Source of the DNA: Tillus elongatus
Taxonomy: Eukaryota > Arthropoda > Insecta > Coleoptera > Cleridae
Direction: 5' to 3'
NCBI GenBank assembly: GCA_964006375.1
Contig: OZ023265.1
Location: 171,369,156 to 171,433,155, forward strand
DNA length: 64,000 bases
The notes beneath the pieces are model-generated. The model saw only the letters and a list, made by a program, of their open reading frames with translations. It ran no database searches and had not been told where the DNA came from. Each line of letters opens with the position of its first letter. Position 1 is the stretch's first letter. Made by a program: the position numbers and the translations under genes. Positions 12,161-24,504 of the stretch are shown in pieces.

Positions 12161-13400
12161 GTGACGTTATACATAAGCTCTACATTTGGCGTCAGGGCAA
12201 CGGTTGTCTAATAGTTTCAGAATTTTTTTAAGGCCGCACTTTTTACATTACGTTCTGTTCTACGCTTTTGTGATCAGGGAGTATGCAAGGCTAGATGTAT
12301 TCTCACCGTAATTAGAAGCGCTTTCGAACTGTCACTTGTGCCAATTTTAACCTAAAAACCCGAGTGTATTTATTTGATGGTTGTCCGAGATTGATATCTC
12401 GTGACAGATTTCAATTGGATTTAAATCCGGCAATACTGAGGCCATAATCACCTCCCAAATCCTAACCTATTTGACATATCTCTCAGATTTATTATTTTGT
12501 AAAACAAAGAACACACTGTTTGGTTTGAAGATGAAAAGATAATCAAATACTTACTCAACTTTAATCTTCTTCTGACCACAGTCCTAGATTTATGAGATCT
12601 TCGAGTCAAAACACCGGCACTACGTTAGTTAGTTAATTTGAAGAGATCTAGATAATAGATATGAAGAATTTCCAGCCTTAGCACCACCAGAATTGAGAAA
12701 GGTTAAAAGAGGAATTTGTTATTCAATCAAAACAGATATTAAAAACACAAACGTTTTAATTTATTGACATAAATTAATAATGGAAGTTATTTAAGTCACG
12801 ACTCCTGGTAAATCAAATATAAATTGTACATTACAAAGAAAAAAAATATATAAATATCAAATGTAAAAGTAAATGTTTTTCTATTAATTCTACCAATGCT
12901 CTTAATTTTAATTTGTTAGGTAAACTTCTAATTAATTGTTCTGACCAGAGAATGTTTTGTTTTCTTAAAAATGTGTGAGAAAAATTAAGAAATTGTAAAA
13001 TTAAGTAATTGTTGACTATTGTTTAAATGAACCATTACAAGCTACTTTTTTGTACTCTAAAACATTTGAAGGTTTGAAAAATTCGCGAGGAAAATGTTAA
13101 TTAATTAAATATCACACTAATATTCTTAATTTACATATTTGACAATATACGAAAAGAAAATACAAAATACATTTATATATCGAACAATCTCACCGACTAA
13201 AATTTTGATTTTGACTGATTTAAAATTTATGTTGCAATTTAATGAGAACTTTAAATAATGTAGGAATATTATGTCTCTCTGATCTTAAAGATCACTCAAA
13301 AAGTGGAAAATGACTCACATGTAGTACGCTTGTACTTCCAAAGATTCACCAGCTGGTCTCGACCTACACCTGAGGTCCCATAGGTGTTAATTATCCTGCA
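12160..13400. other. AT-rich DNA without recognisable features
   Basis: A 25-bp trace of the family A hammerhead repeat (GGCTAGATGTATTCTCACC) lies at 12290-12310. Otherwise I see no ORF, RNA gene or repeat. Confidence 0.5.
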
Positions 13401-13406
13401 GACGGA

Positions 13407-13880
13407 ATGTGGAAACTGCACAGGGTAACATCGGTATTTAGCGCTCACCATAGGCGCTTAATTTCTCCAAGAAAAGAGTCAGGAACTGGTGGAAAACGCT
13501 TTCAGAGGTGGCGACAGGAAGAGAGTGTACGTGCCATGTACTATCAAGAGGCTAGGCAGACACTGGGGTTGAAACTTGATGTACTTGAATCGGAACAGCA
13601 AAACTGTACTTTAACGGTAAATTCTAAGACAGAGGTATGTCTTAACGTACGCGAAAAAATCGGACATAAAAACAAACTTGAATCGGAGACTGAAATTGAA
13701 AACTTGAATTTGGAAACTCGAAACCGTTTACTTGAAAGTGTTCACTTGAAACTACACCAAAAACTTGTCACTACACTGAGACGTTTATTAAAAACTCACG
13801 GTCGAATTCATTCTTCTTTCAAGCGATATGTTATAGTGCACCAAACCAAACTGAAACCCTTTGCAGCACTTGTACGATAA
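13407..13880 (+). CDS. Unrecognised ORF, 157 codons, doubtful
   Basis: An open frame starting at an ATG. It is rich in charged residues, with a Glu/Asn/Leu-rich middle (ESETEIENLNLETRNRLLES) that could form a coiled coil. I recognise no domain. There is no visible promoter, splice signal or poly-A signal that would support it. No neighbouring repeat carries the same frame. It may be a chance frame in AT-rich DNA or a decayed exon. Confidence 0.2.
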   Translation: MWKLHRVTSVFSAHHRRLISPRKESGTGGKRFQRWRQEESVRAMYYQEARQTLGLKLDVLESEQQNCTLTVNSKTEVCLNVREKIGHKNKLESETEIENLNLETRNRLLESVHLKLHQKLVTTLRRLLKTHGRIHSSFKRYVIVHQTKLKPFAALVR

Positions 13881-15710
13881 TTATACCAGGCGTATATGAC
13901 CCGCGGAAGCCAACGCTTCACCTCACTGCCTGAAAACTCCTGAACTGAACTCTGGACGTAGCGCAGTTCTTGCTTCTGCAGTGTCTGTCTGCAGACCTGT
14001 CTCGATCCAGGCATTCACGCTTTTAAGTAACCGGCTGGGTTTGTTCGGCGTTCGACGTCTTTGGCGGCGATATTCTCTCTGTCCTTTAGTTACCCATCTA
14101 CCTCCATGTGCATGAGAGAGATGCAGATATTCATGTATTTCGCGCCAGTTTCCGCAGACTCAAGTCGGAGCTTCGCAGTTCCAACGGTTATATGCGACCA
14201 GTATCTGTCAAATATACTTTATTGCTTAACGATAGCGCTTGCTTTGTCGGCCTTTCTTTCAGTTGTCAACCTGTCCCACAAATCTACGACTTTAGGCCTC
14301 TCGGTATCTTTATTAATATTTCCATCTCTAGTTTCTAATGCTTTAGATCATGTTATGTCATTAGAGTAAATATTCATCTCTGCAACGATATTTTCCTGCT
14401 TCTTGATTTCCAATTTACAAACTTCTTAGTAGGAAATTGTAATAAATACCGATCTTTTCCCTTAAGGCAAATATTCCATCTGTTGATATTTTAATTTAAC
14501 GTATATAAAGAGAATGCAGTAGCGGGCACTACGATTGTAAATGTCAATAGTGAATTTTCAATAAATCTTTTGAAAACCAAAACTTGAATTGCTCTTCAAA
14601 AATAAAGTCACCTTTTCTTATTTAAGCTTCCTTTGAGATCCTCGTTATGGCAGTAAGGGAGTTACGGTAATGAATGAAACACAACCGTTACACAATTCAA
14701 TTTTCTTCCAACTCTAACTACATAACAGGCCCATACCGTTCACCAATATTTCTGTGCATATTTCAGGCAGCAACCTACACTTTATTCAATAATATGCTTT
14801 ATTTTTCGTTTAATTACTACAAAAGTGGATATAAAATTTGCAGCATAAATTTTGACATGCTTAGTGGACATTTAAAATAGAGTTATTAAAGTAAAAGATT
14901 GGAGTTAGCTAGAACATATTACCCATCCCTATCCAAAGATAAACAGTTATCTTTATCCCATCAAAACAAGCATTCCCACTAATATGGGTAATAGTTATGA
15001 TATTTATGACTTGTATGACATTAAATCGCAAAATGTTAATCATCCTAATGCATATGGATGTTGTTAATAATGTTCGGCACTGAATTAACTAATTTGGCAT
15101 GTTACCCGTAGCCAAGCGTAATGATTTTATCATTTATGTTTACAATATTCAGTTCTCTTGAGGGTAGTTACCTTAACGCATTAAAATGTTTGATATTAGG
15201 ACATTATTAAGGTACATTAATCCCATATCAACCTATATCAGGCAATGCTGCAACGATAAATAGGTTTATCTCTTCGGATGGGACGTCCCAAATAACCTCA
15301 TGAATACTGCGAGAGACAAAGGTACTTTTTACGAGGATCATCCGAGTATTCAGCGCATTTGTAGAAGCACTTTGATCTTTTATTTCGGTACTTTCATAAT
15401 ATATTTCTTATTACATGGCGTCCAAATCTTTAAAAGTAATTTTTTCTCAAATTATATTAGATATAAGAAAAGTGGTTATTTCGACCTTTCAGGTCTATTC
15501 TAAACTAGTATTCTTTGCCGAAAATTAGAGTTAGAATTGCGTGCCTTTGGTAGAGATGGTTTGGTTAAACGAGATTTAAAAAATCAGTGTGTAACCGCAT
15601 CAAACAAAACTCACTAAAATGAAATTTATACTAGTATATTGATTTTTCGATGTCACAGTGGACCATGATTGTGAATTTTTGACGGTGATCATAATAACAA
15701 AAGAGTTTGG
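13880..15710. other. Intergenic DNA without recognisable features
   Basis: Several short open frames occur (for example 14061-14369) but none shows a motif. No TA tract, LINE or transposase similarity is seen. It may be unique host sequence. Confidence 0.4.
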
Positions 15711-15711
15711 G

Positions 15712-15780
15712 ACGCAACAAGTGCGTTATAGTAGTGAATTTTCATTGGAATTGTACTCTATTAATATGGTGGCTAATGAC
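15712..15780 (-). repeat. Isolated HINE hairpin end
   Basis: It carries GGGACGCAACAAGTGCG followed by GTAGTGAATTTTCATTGG, the conserved end of the HINE family. It is truncated inwards after about 65 bp, where a different sequence begins. Confidence 0.7.
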
Positions 15781-17150
15781 AATACAGTCGAGGCTATGCC
15801 ACCTTTTTTACACCACCACTATTAATATGACATATTTTTTATTTTTTTATTTGAACAACACACCACGACGGCTCACAGCCTAAACACTATCGTACCGTGG
15901 GTGTCGACAAGGAAGAAAGAGGCAACTTGTTAATTCTGGACTTCAAGGTTTGGAGGTTCGGCGGAGAAGAAAAAACATGTGCCGGCAAGGAATTCCACAA
16001 CATGGAAGTCCTCGGGACAAAAGATCGGGCATAACAAGATGTTCTATGTCTGGCGGCCTGGACAGTAAAAGGGTGCATTCGCTCTGTTCCCCTGGTAGAT
16101 CTGTTGGGGGCAGCAGGTGGAGGAACTATGGAAGAAAGCTCCTCTGAGCAGTGCCCGTGCAGATATCTATAAAAGAGAGAGATGTCACCAACGGCACATC
16201 GGTGGGCAAGGGATGGCAGCCTCTGGGTGAGGGTAGGGTCACCGATGAAACGTGTAGCTCTCTTCTAAATAGAGTCCAGAATAGCGAGTGTAGAAGCGGC
16301 AGCAGCACCCCAGATGTGGGACAAGTATTCGAGGTTTGGCCTTATTTGTGAAGTATATAAGGTATATAGATTAGCTGGTGAAAAGTATTTGCGAGCCCGG
16401 AAGAGCAAACATAATTTCTTAGCAGCCGCTTCTGCAATTGATGTGACATGTTGGTGCCAATTGAGATTTCGATCCACAGAAATGCCAACAAGTTAAAAGG
16501 ACTCATTACTTTGAATAACTTGGTTGTTCATCGTGATGGGTCTAGGGCTGGTGTATCTCTTATGAGATAGAAAGCAAGACTGAGATTTGGTGGAGTTGAA
16601 TTTCTTCTTCCCCAGTCTAATATTTTTTGGAGATCCACAGAGACAGCACCCTCCATGAGTCTGCGATCCTCATTTAATTGGCTAAAGAGACAGGCTTAGA
16701 ATATTGTATATTTGAGTGGATGGTGCTATCATCCTGTGAACTGGGTTGGATGTGCTAGAGAGGAGGTCATTGATGTGGAGAAGAAACAAAGTAGGGGCTA
16801 AAGCTGAACTTTGAGGGACCCCTGCATTAATTGGATACAGTTTAGAGGAATGGCGATCCACGACAACAGAAATGCTCCGGTTGGAGATGAAATTGGCTGT
16901 CCAGGTACAGAGTTTTGGTGGTAGGCCACAGGCCGGAAGTTTATTAAGCAGCGCTGCGTGCCAGACCTGATCGAATGCTTCGGATATGTCTAGAGCGACA
17001 ATCTGGGATTCACTGTGTAGTTCCATAGACTTGTTCCAAGAATGGGTGACAAAGGGAAGGAGGTCGGCAGTTGATCTACGCTGCCGGAATCCATACTGCC
17101 TGTCGTGGATTAGACTGTGTCTCAAAATTTTTTTAGTAATTCGGTGTTTA

Positions 17151-18059
<909 letters not shown>

Positions 18060-18127
18060 TATACTTTTCCATTACTTTAGAGACGACTGAAAGTAGAGAA
18101 ATAGGCCTGTAGTTGCTGGGAAGCGCT

Positions 18128-18252
18128 GTATTATTAAAACTAATACTTTAAATTGAAATGCACTTTTTAGAGGTCCTAATTCGTGCATACTTGAAGAACT
18201 TTTTCGTAAGTTGTACCATAAATACAACTATTATCATATATTTTTAGCGAAT
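18128..18252. repeat. Type-2 HINE fragment
   Basis: The phrase TATTATTAAAACTAAT followed by TTTAAATTGAAATG also occurs at 461-492. The block then reads AGAGGTCCTAATTCGTGC, like the type-2 end at 21290 and 34400. It separates LINE J4 from the RNase H LINE fragment. Confidence 0.55.
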
Positions 18253-18590
18253 TTTCATTGTTGAGGGTGGTAGATCCAGCAACACCTCCATGGCGGCAGC
18301 TGTTGGAGTTGAAGTCATGGCCCCTGTGATGCCTAGGCAAGCCATCCTTTGGATCTTGCCTAGTTTTTGTTTGGCACTGGATTGTCACTTTTTCCCACCA
18401 GACCAGTGCCGCGTATGTTAACGATGGTCTGACCACCCTTGTGTACAGCCAGTGGGCCATACTAGGTCTTAGTCCCCACGTTTTTCCATATAGCCGCCTA
18501 GTGACGGCTAAGGTCATGATTGCCTTACGCAGTATTTTTCCAATGTGACCATTCCAGGTTAGCTTAGAGTCCAAGATATTTTACCTCCCT
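18253..18590 (-). pseudogene. Fragment of the RNase H LINE (family K)
   Basis: The frame 18574-18380 reads LTWNGHIGKILRKAIMTLAV and GLRPSMAHWLYTRVVRPSLT, almost identical to 54770-55060 in the longer K copy. Both ends are truncated. The frame is lost near 18380 (compare WWPKVTQSSAKQK in the longer copy). Confidence 0.85.
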
Positions 18591-18599
18591 GGCCATTGG

Positions 18600-18985
18600 A
18601 ATGTTTCTACCTATAGAGTTAGAGCTATGTGGCTCTCGCACTTTCTCCTCCTGTAACTTTGATGAAATTTGTCATACAAGTTTCTTTTAAAGAGACTTAC
18701 ACTATCTACAGATATAACAAAATTTAGTTCTTTAGCTTTATAGAAAATCGAGTTTTGGGCATTTTCCTTAAAAGGAGTTAGAACATAAGATTTTTTTGAT
18801 AATAGAGATATATCGATGGTAACACTTCCAAAAGAATTCTTCAAATGTGCGTGTACTAGGACCTCTAAAATCGATCTTCAAGGTCTGTGTAAGTTTAAAG
18901 TATTAATTTTAGTAATATGCCGTATAGTGTACAATTTTTATGAAAATTCACTACTGTAACGCACTTGCTGCGTCCCGAATATTTT
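18600..18985 (+). mobile_element. HINE-related fragment with the hairpin end
   Basis: The lower part shares CTTTGATGAAATTTGTCA-like sequence with other HINE interiors. It ends at 18945-18980 with GAAAATTCACTACTGTAACG, CACTTGCTGCGTCCC. Neither a TA tract nor the other hairpin is seen. Confidence 0.6.
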
Positions 18986-19674
18986 TATTTACATGCTCAG
19001 TTTTTGAGCGAAAAAAAGCTTTTAATGTCTAAGGCTCAATTTTCTACGAAGTTGGGAAATTAAGATTTGGTACATCTATGTAAGTACTGCAAGTCTCTTT
19101 AAAAAAGTTTGTGTTACAAATTTCATCAAAGTTGCAAAAGTTTTCGAGAAGAACATTTAATTTTTATTTTCAAATGGAATGTACCTACCAAATTATAAAC
19201 GTGGCAGGTATTTTTCCTTATTAACCGCTTGGATGATTTTGTTTGAGTCAACCAAATTGAACTAGTTTTTTGCAAACAAAACAACAAAAAATTACAAACA
19301 AATTGGTAGCTATCCACAAAGCTCATTATGTTTTTTTTAAGGAGGCCTACCTCCGAAATAGGATAAAGACGTCTTATAGAGATCAGTCTAAGCTGTTTTT
19401 TTCGAATTTTTTGCTCCTATTTCTTTTTTATCTTATACCGCCCAGCACCTCTAATCAATCCTGGTCCATAACTTTCTTGGGGGTTGTTTGCACAATTTTT
19501 TTTGGTGGTTTGTGTATCCAGGGGCTTCTAGGCATGTTTCTGAATCAAAACTGTTTAAGGAACTCATCCAAGCTATTAACAGGATGAAAGGAATTGCCAA
19601 GTATGGTTCCGATTGGTCAAGTATTTTTTTGAGTTATCGGTTGGATACATATATAGTGTGGCACACTTACGATG

Positions 19675-21275
19675 AAGACACGCCTTATTTTCTTTATTTT
19701 TAGATATAGGGATTTCATTTTTGTACCGATGTAAAACGTCATTATGCTGTTTGAATAGCCTACCCACTTCAAATGTAAGATGTCAACCCAGCGTACTATG
19801 ATTTCAGGAATAGGGCCGGTTCTCTATATTCCGCGATGCGTTAGAGATATCAAAGAAAGTTACTTTAAAAAGTTATTCAAAGTTCAATTTTAACTGCAGG
19901 TATCGAGTTTCAAGTCAAAATTCGAATTTTCACTTCTTTCGTAAATTTTTAGACAGTCCAAATTTTTCATCGGATTTTAACAGGTAGTTTCCTGTGGAAA
20001 CAACACACAAAAGTACAAATAAATTAAATATAAAATTATTAAATGTAGTCTGCTTCAACTAGCCCACCTTCAAGCCTGATGCATTTTTCGATCCGTTTAC
20101 GATTATTGCTGGCAACTTTTCTTAGTTCTGCTATATTTATTTCATGGCAAGCCTCCCTTATTTTCTCACAAATTTTCTCGCTACTTCGGGGCCTTTCTTT
20201 GTATACCTTATTCTTAACAGAACCCCAGAAATAGAAGTCTAGTGGCGTAATGTCGGGAGATCGAGGAGGCCACTCTTCAAAAGGACTATTTCTGCCAATC
20301 CATCTTGATGGAAAAATGTAGATTTAGCCAATTTCTGACTAACTGAGAGTTGTGAATGGATGCACCGTCTAATTGAAAATACATATCTTGTCGCACGTTG
20401 TTAGGCATACCTTCGATACAGTCCCATAATTCATTATTAAAAAAATGAAGCAATCGATCTGCGTTCAAGGTGTGTAAAAAAAAAAGGACCAATTATTCTA
20501 TCTCCTAAAATTCCACACTACGTATTAACTTTTTGTGAATACTGGGCTTTACAATTGATAACCCAGTGAGGGTTTTCAGCAGACGAATATCTAGAATTTG
20601 GGGAAGATACTATTCCATTGGCAGTAAATGTTGCCTCATCCGTAAATAAACTTTTACTTAAAAAATTTCTTTTCTTCAGAAATTTACCTTGGGCCCAAAG
20701 GCAATAATCTAATCGTTTCAGATCATCACTTTTTCTCAACAAGTGCAGAAACTTTGGCTTGAAAGGCTTTATTTTCTGACGCACAAGGCATCTTCTGATT
20801 TTTTCTCTACTTAAGTCCAATGCAACAGCCTTCTGACGTAAACTCATCTGGGGATTGGCATGAGTTGAAGCCAAGATTATGCTATCATCACTACTTCTTC
20901 GATTTCTAACAGCCGAGATATTGTTCACCACACTTCCCGTTTGAGAAAATCTTGCATTCAGAGCTGTAAAGGTTTTGCGCCTAATTGGATTTCTCTGTGG
21001 ATGTCTCCGATTGAATTCATCAGCAACCTCTCTGCTATTTCGAACACCATCACCAAACAATCTTATTAATTCAATTTTTCTTCTTCTTTTTTTGATATCT
21101 CTAACGCATCGCGAAATATAGAGAACCGTCTCTATTATTGAAATCATAGTAGGCTGACATCTGACATTTGAAGTGGGTAGTGGGTAGGCTATTCAAACAG
21201 CCTAATGACGTTTTACATCTGTACAAAAAATGAAATCGCTATCTAAAAATAAAGAAAATACAGGCGTGCCTTGTA
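19675..21275 (-). mobile_element. Tc1/mariner-superfamily transposon T1 with ~120-bp terminal inverted repeats
   Basis: Left arm 19679-19800 and right arm 21150-21270 are inverted copies. Shared words include TATTTTCTTTATTTTTAGAT, GATGTAAAACGTCATTA, CTGTTTGAATAGCCTACCCA and CACTTCAAATGT. The right arm has a small internal duplication of CTACCCA. The transposase lies on the minus strand between the arms. Exact ends are blurred by decay. Confidence 0.8.
20039..21147 (-). pseudogene. Transposase of T1 (helix-turn-helix plus DDE-type domain), inactivated
   Basis: The first 209 codons are open (21147-20518). An N-terminal helix-turn-helix region (IELIRLFGDGVRNSREVADE, FNRRHPQRNPIRRKTF) resembles the DUF4817-type domain of insect Tc1/mariner relatives. 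It is followed by a second helical block and the first catalytic block LFTDEATF. A stop replaces a Trp at about 20518, and a T-run frameshift follows. The frame then resumes with YFQLDGASIHNSQLVRNWL (second Asp), shifts again near 20290, and ends with EWPPRSPDITPLDFYFWGSV (third Asp). Spacing between the last two Asp is about 42 residues, longer than the 34 of typical mariner. The C-terminus is near 20039. Confidence 0.85.
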
Positions 21276-21392
21276 TTCGGGTTCTAGAGGCCCTAATTCA
21301 CGCTAGTTAAAAAAAATTCCGAAAGTCTTGCCATCGATGTCTATTTGTGAATTTTCTTAATGAAACATTTCGTATTAAGAAAATTCACTAAA

Positions 21393-22330
21393 AACGCTAA
21401 AATAGTGCCATAATGTCGCTTCGCCTTTCTGACACCTGATATGATGATAGCCATAATTATTTTCAAATGAATATTTTTTTATTTAATAAGTAACGTATTT
21501 CAGCGTTTTTGTTACTGCAAAAAAATCCAATTTCTACAGTAGTTTATGTTACTTAAATTACATTGTTTTTATTATTTTTTGTTGTGGTCACAATTTACCC
21601 TATGAGACTTCTAATCATGCTTATGCAATTGCGACCTGGCAAGGGTCAAGCAAAACTTCACCCTTATTTATTAACTGTATTGCCAACTTTCTGGAGCGAG
21701 TTTGTAATAATCAGAATTATTGGACGAACAGCTTTCCAGATTTGAATGCAAAATTAATATGGGCTTGAGCTTTGTAGATATTAAATGTGATAGCTTTTAT
21801 TCAGCTTTTTTAACAGAAAATAATACTTTTGTGATCACCAAAAGAAATATTTTTGTCTCCTAAATTTGACATTGATGTAGATTCAAGGAAAAACTTGTTA
21901 AACGGTGTAGTTCATGACACCAATTATTTTTTGGAAGACCCTCGTAGCTACATTACTGTTTGCCCTTAATTCCACTGTATCTGAGGACGGGAAATCATTG
22001 AACAGGTCAGGCAGTAGGTCAGTCGGTCTAATCGTGATTTAGAAGCGTTAATAATGGACCCTTAATTCTCTCACACGCTGGAAGGGACCCGTCCGATGGC
22101 AGTACGGTAAGGAGGACCTACCTGTATTGTAAATTGTTAATTGTTACGACGCACCCTCATTTGCATGCTTCATAGTGGGCCGTAAAGGATGTTAGACAGG
22201 TCTTAGAGGATGAGTTTTAGTATCTAATAACAATAAATACTAGTAACATTATTCGTAAAATTTTATAGTTATTTTCCACCACGGAAGTGTCCGGTTTGTT
22301 TTAGCTTTGGTAAGTTTATTACGGTAAAAC
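21393..22330. other. No recognisable feature
   Basis: Intergenic DNA with no supported ORF or repeat. Confidence 0.4.
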
Positions 22331-22344
22331 TTAATATAGATGCT

Positions 22345-22424
22345 ATGCACAATCAACCAAGGGTTGCGGTGCTATCGGGGCGGCAAGGCCGCGGACGAGC
22401 CCTGAGGGAACAAAAAAAATAAAT
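22345..22424 (+). mobile_element. 80-bp retroposed LINE tail with 11-bp target duplication
   Basis: It starts ATGCACAATCAACC, includes GCTATCGGGGCGGCAAGG and GAGCCCTGAGGG, and ends in an A-rich tail with AATAAA. The target duplication ATATAGATGCT lies at 22334-22344 and 22425-22435. It is the 3' tail of the RNase H LINE of 53.6-55.2 kb. Confidence 0.88.
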
Positions 22425-22563
22425 ATATAGATGCTGCCGAGGGGTGTAGTTTCCATACATTTGTGACTGGGAGTCAGCTAAATCTCTTTGTGATGAAACA
22501 AAGTGTTGGTTGATCAACTGATCGCTAAAGAACAACATAATTTATGTGTAATTGGATAAGGAG

Positions 22564-22702
<139 letters not shown>

Positions 22703-22710
22703 ACGTAAAC

Positions 22711-23785
22711 ATGGAGAAAAAAAAATGACAAAGGGAAAATACACCCATAGTAAGACTAACTAAGGTTTGCTAGAAGATATGAGAAAAGAAAGAGCATTTA
22801 AAGGCATTAGAAGCATTTGAAATATGAACGTGGAGAAAATGACAGACAAAATACACCGATAATAAGGCGAACGAAGGTTTGTTAGAAGATATGAGAAAAG
22901 AAATATAATTTTAAGTCATTAGAAGCTTTTGAAATGGGGACGTCGAGAAAATGGCAGAGACGAAACACACAGATAATAAGACTCACAACGGTTTGCTAAA
23001 AGATTGAGAAAAGAATGTGCATTTAAAGCCATTAGAATCTTTTGAAATATGAACGTGGAGAAAATGACAAAATACACCGATAATAAGACGAACGAAGGTT
23101 TGCTAGATGATTGAGAAAAGGCAGATCATTTAAAGGCATTAGCAGCTTCTGAAATGTGGACGCGGAGAAAAAGGCAGAGGCAAAATTCACCGATAATAAC
23201 ACGAACAAAGGTTTGCTAGAAGAGATGTGAATAAAAAGATCATTTGAAGGCTACATACAGACTCGGAGACTACTTCTCTGGCTTTACTGTTGGGTTTCGT
23301 TTCTGTAGGTAAAGGACGGAGTCAGCGCGTGAGGTAACTGGAGCAAGCGCCCCTTCTGAATTCTAGATGTTCTAGGATGTTCTTCAACGTGCTTGACAGT
23401 ATCCTCAGATAGATAAAAAATGAGGATGCTGTCAAGCAGCGAAACTAGTCACATAAACGTTGAAGAACATCATAGAACATCTAGAATTCAGAAGGGCCGC
23501 TTGCTCCAGTTAGCTTACGCGCTGGCTACGTCCTTCACCTACAGAGACGAAACCCAACAGTGAAGCCAGATAAGCAGCCTCCAAGTCTGTATGTAGCACG
23601 GACCAGTTTCACTAAGTTAGGGCAAGAACAATCAATGAATTCATTTGAAGGCGTTAGAAGCTTTAAAAATGTGGCCGTGGTGACATTGACAAAAGACAAA
23701 ATACATCGATAATAAGAGAAAAAGGTTTGCTAAAAAATTAAGAAAAGACAGATCATTTAAACGCATCAGAAGCTTTTGATTATCG
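22711..23785 (+). repeat. Minisatellite, unit about 110 bp, six to seven degenerate copies
   Basis: The unit contains GGAGAAAATGACA, ACACCGATAATAAG, GAAGGTTTGCTAGAAGAT, GAGAAAAGA, CATTTAAAGGCATTAGAAGC and TTTTGAAAT. Five units run from 22711 to 23250. A hammerhead foldback element interrupts the array, and the sixth and seventh units resume at 23641. The last unit runs directly into the C-terminal codons of the Tc1-like transposase on the minus strand, so the array probably arose from that gene's 3' flank. Confidence 0.85.
23252..23640. mobile_element. Hammerhead foldback element, family B, with 12-bp target duplication
   Basis: The target duplication TCATTTGAAGGC lies at 23240-23251 and 23641-23652. 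Two inverted arms of about 150 bp (23252-23400 and 23445-23606) share TACAGACT, TTCGTTTCTGTAGGT, GGAGCAAGC and TTGAAGAACATC. They are separated by about 40 bp that hold remnants of two outward-facing hammerheads. The left copy (minus) keeps CTGAGGA at 23408-23402 but has lost GAAA. The right copy (plus) keeps GCTG/CAGC stem II, GAAA and the palindrome ACTAGT with C at the cleavage position, but CTGAGGA has become ATGAGGA. The right terminus is CAGTTTCAC...ATCAATGAAT, as in the copy at 48.1-48.9 kb. Confidence 0.75.
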
Positions 23786-23957
23786 GCGTCAATAACCGCT
23801 TTTACTCGTTTTGGAATTGATTTTAACAAGTCAGACTTTAACAAGAGGCCCGCACATGAATGACAGCTTGTATCGTCTTGTTTTTTGAATTACAGTCGTT
23901 TTTGCAAAGCTTAGCCTTGCAAATGCCCCATAGGTTCTCTATGGGGTTTTGATCGCG

Positions 23958-24378
23958 AGATAAATGGAGCCCAAACAATGGCCCATTATAATACAATGTC
24001 GCCTTCCCACGGTAAGAACCGCCGAGTCAGCCGCCGTCTTAACGGAGCCAAGAACTTGCAGGTTCAAAGTGCAAGTAGAACGGAATATCACTGTGAGAAT
24101 CGACATCAGCAGATTCCTTGTTATGCAGAGACAATAGTGCCACGCCTGGAGGGAAGACTACAAAGAGGCTAATCACAGAGGTAGAACCGTTCATTCTTGT
24201 TCCGAGTTAGTCATTCGCACACCGAGTGCATAGACATTAGATCACATGTAGGTTGATCGTCTTATTTTAGTATATTATATTATTCATTTTTCTTGTAACT
24301 AAATAATTAAGTATTGATTGTTCAAAGTATTAAATAAATTGTTTTAAAAAGTCAAACGTCTTAACCATGAAGTTAAGT
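23958..24378 (+). repeat. 5' LTR of the env-only element
   Basis: It starts AGATAAATGGAGCCC and ends GTGAAGTTAAGT-like sequence (here CATGAAGTTAAGT). An AATAAA poly-A signal lies near 24332. It is about 98.6 percent identical to the 3' copy by eye, with one 1-bp length difference near 24042. Confidence 0.92.
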
Positions 24379-24396
24379 GGCGCAGTCGTTAGTATT
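24379..24396 (+). other. Primer-binding site
   Basis: GGCGCAGTCGTTAGTATT follows the 5' LTR directly. Including the LTR's last T, it reads TGGCGCAGTCG, the tRNA-complementary site typical of several insect Ty3/gypsy errantiviruses. Confidence 0.75.
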
Positions 24397-24504
24397 GGTT
24401 AGAAAACCGAAAGGATATCGATTTTTAAGCGTATCGACGCCTAATAACCAATTCGAGCCAAGCAGAGCCAAGTTAAAGCAGAAATAGTGGCCAAGCAGAG
24501 CCAA

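Larger units (their letters stand above)
19016..21392 (-). mobile_element. Type-2 HINE hosting a Tc1/mariner-superfamily transposon
   Basis: The left half (19016-19660) carries the type-2 interior and ends with GAGTTATCGGTTGGATACAT and a short TATATA. The right half (21283-21392) begins GGGTTCTAGAGGCCC and ends in the family hairpin, with TGAATTTTCTTAAT and AAGAAAATTCACTAAAA. In the empty relative at 34230-34500 the same two phrases flank an uninterrupted TA tract. The transposon therefore sits in the TA tract. Confidence 0.7.

Noticed and set aside
13407..13880. Calling this ORF a coiled-coil host protein
   Set aside because: No recognisable domain and no supporting signals; listed only as a doubtful ORF.
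22711..23785. CRISPR-like array
   Set aside because: Units of about 110 bp are contiguous and degenerate, without spacers, and the context is a eukaryotic genome.
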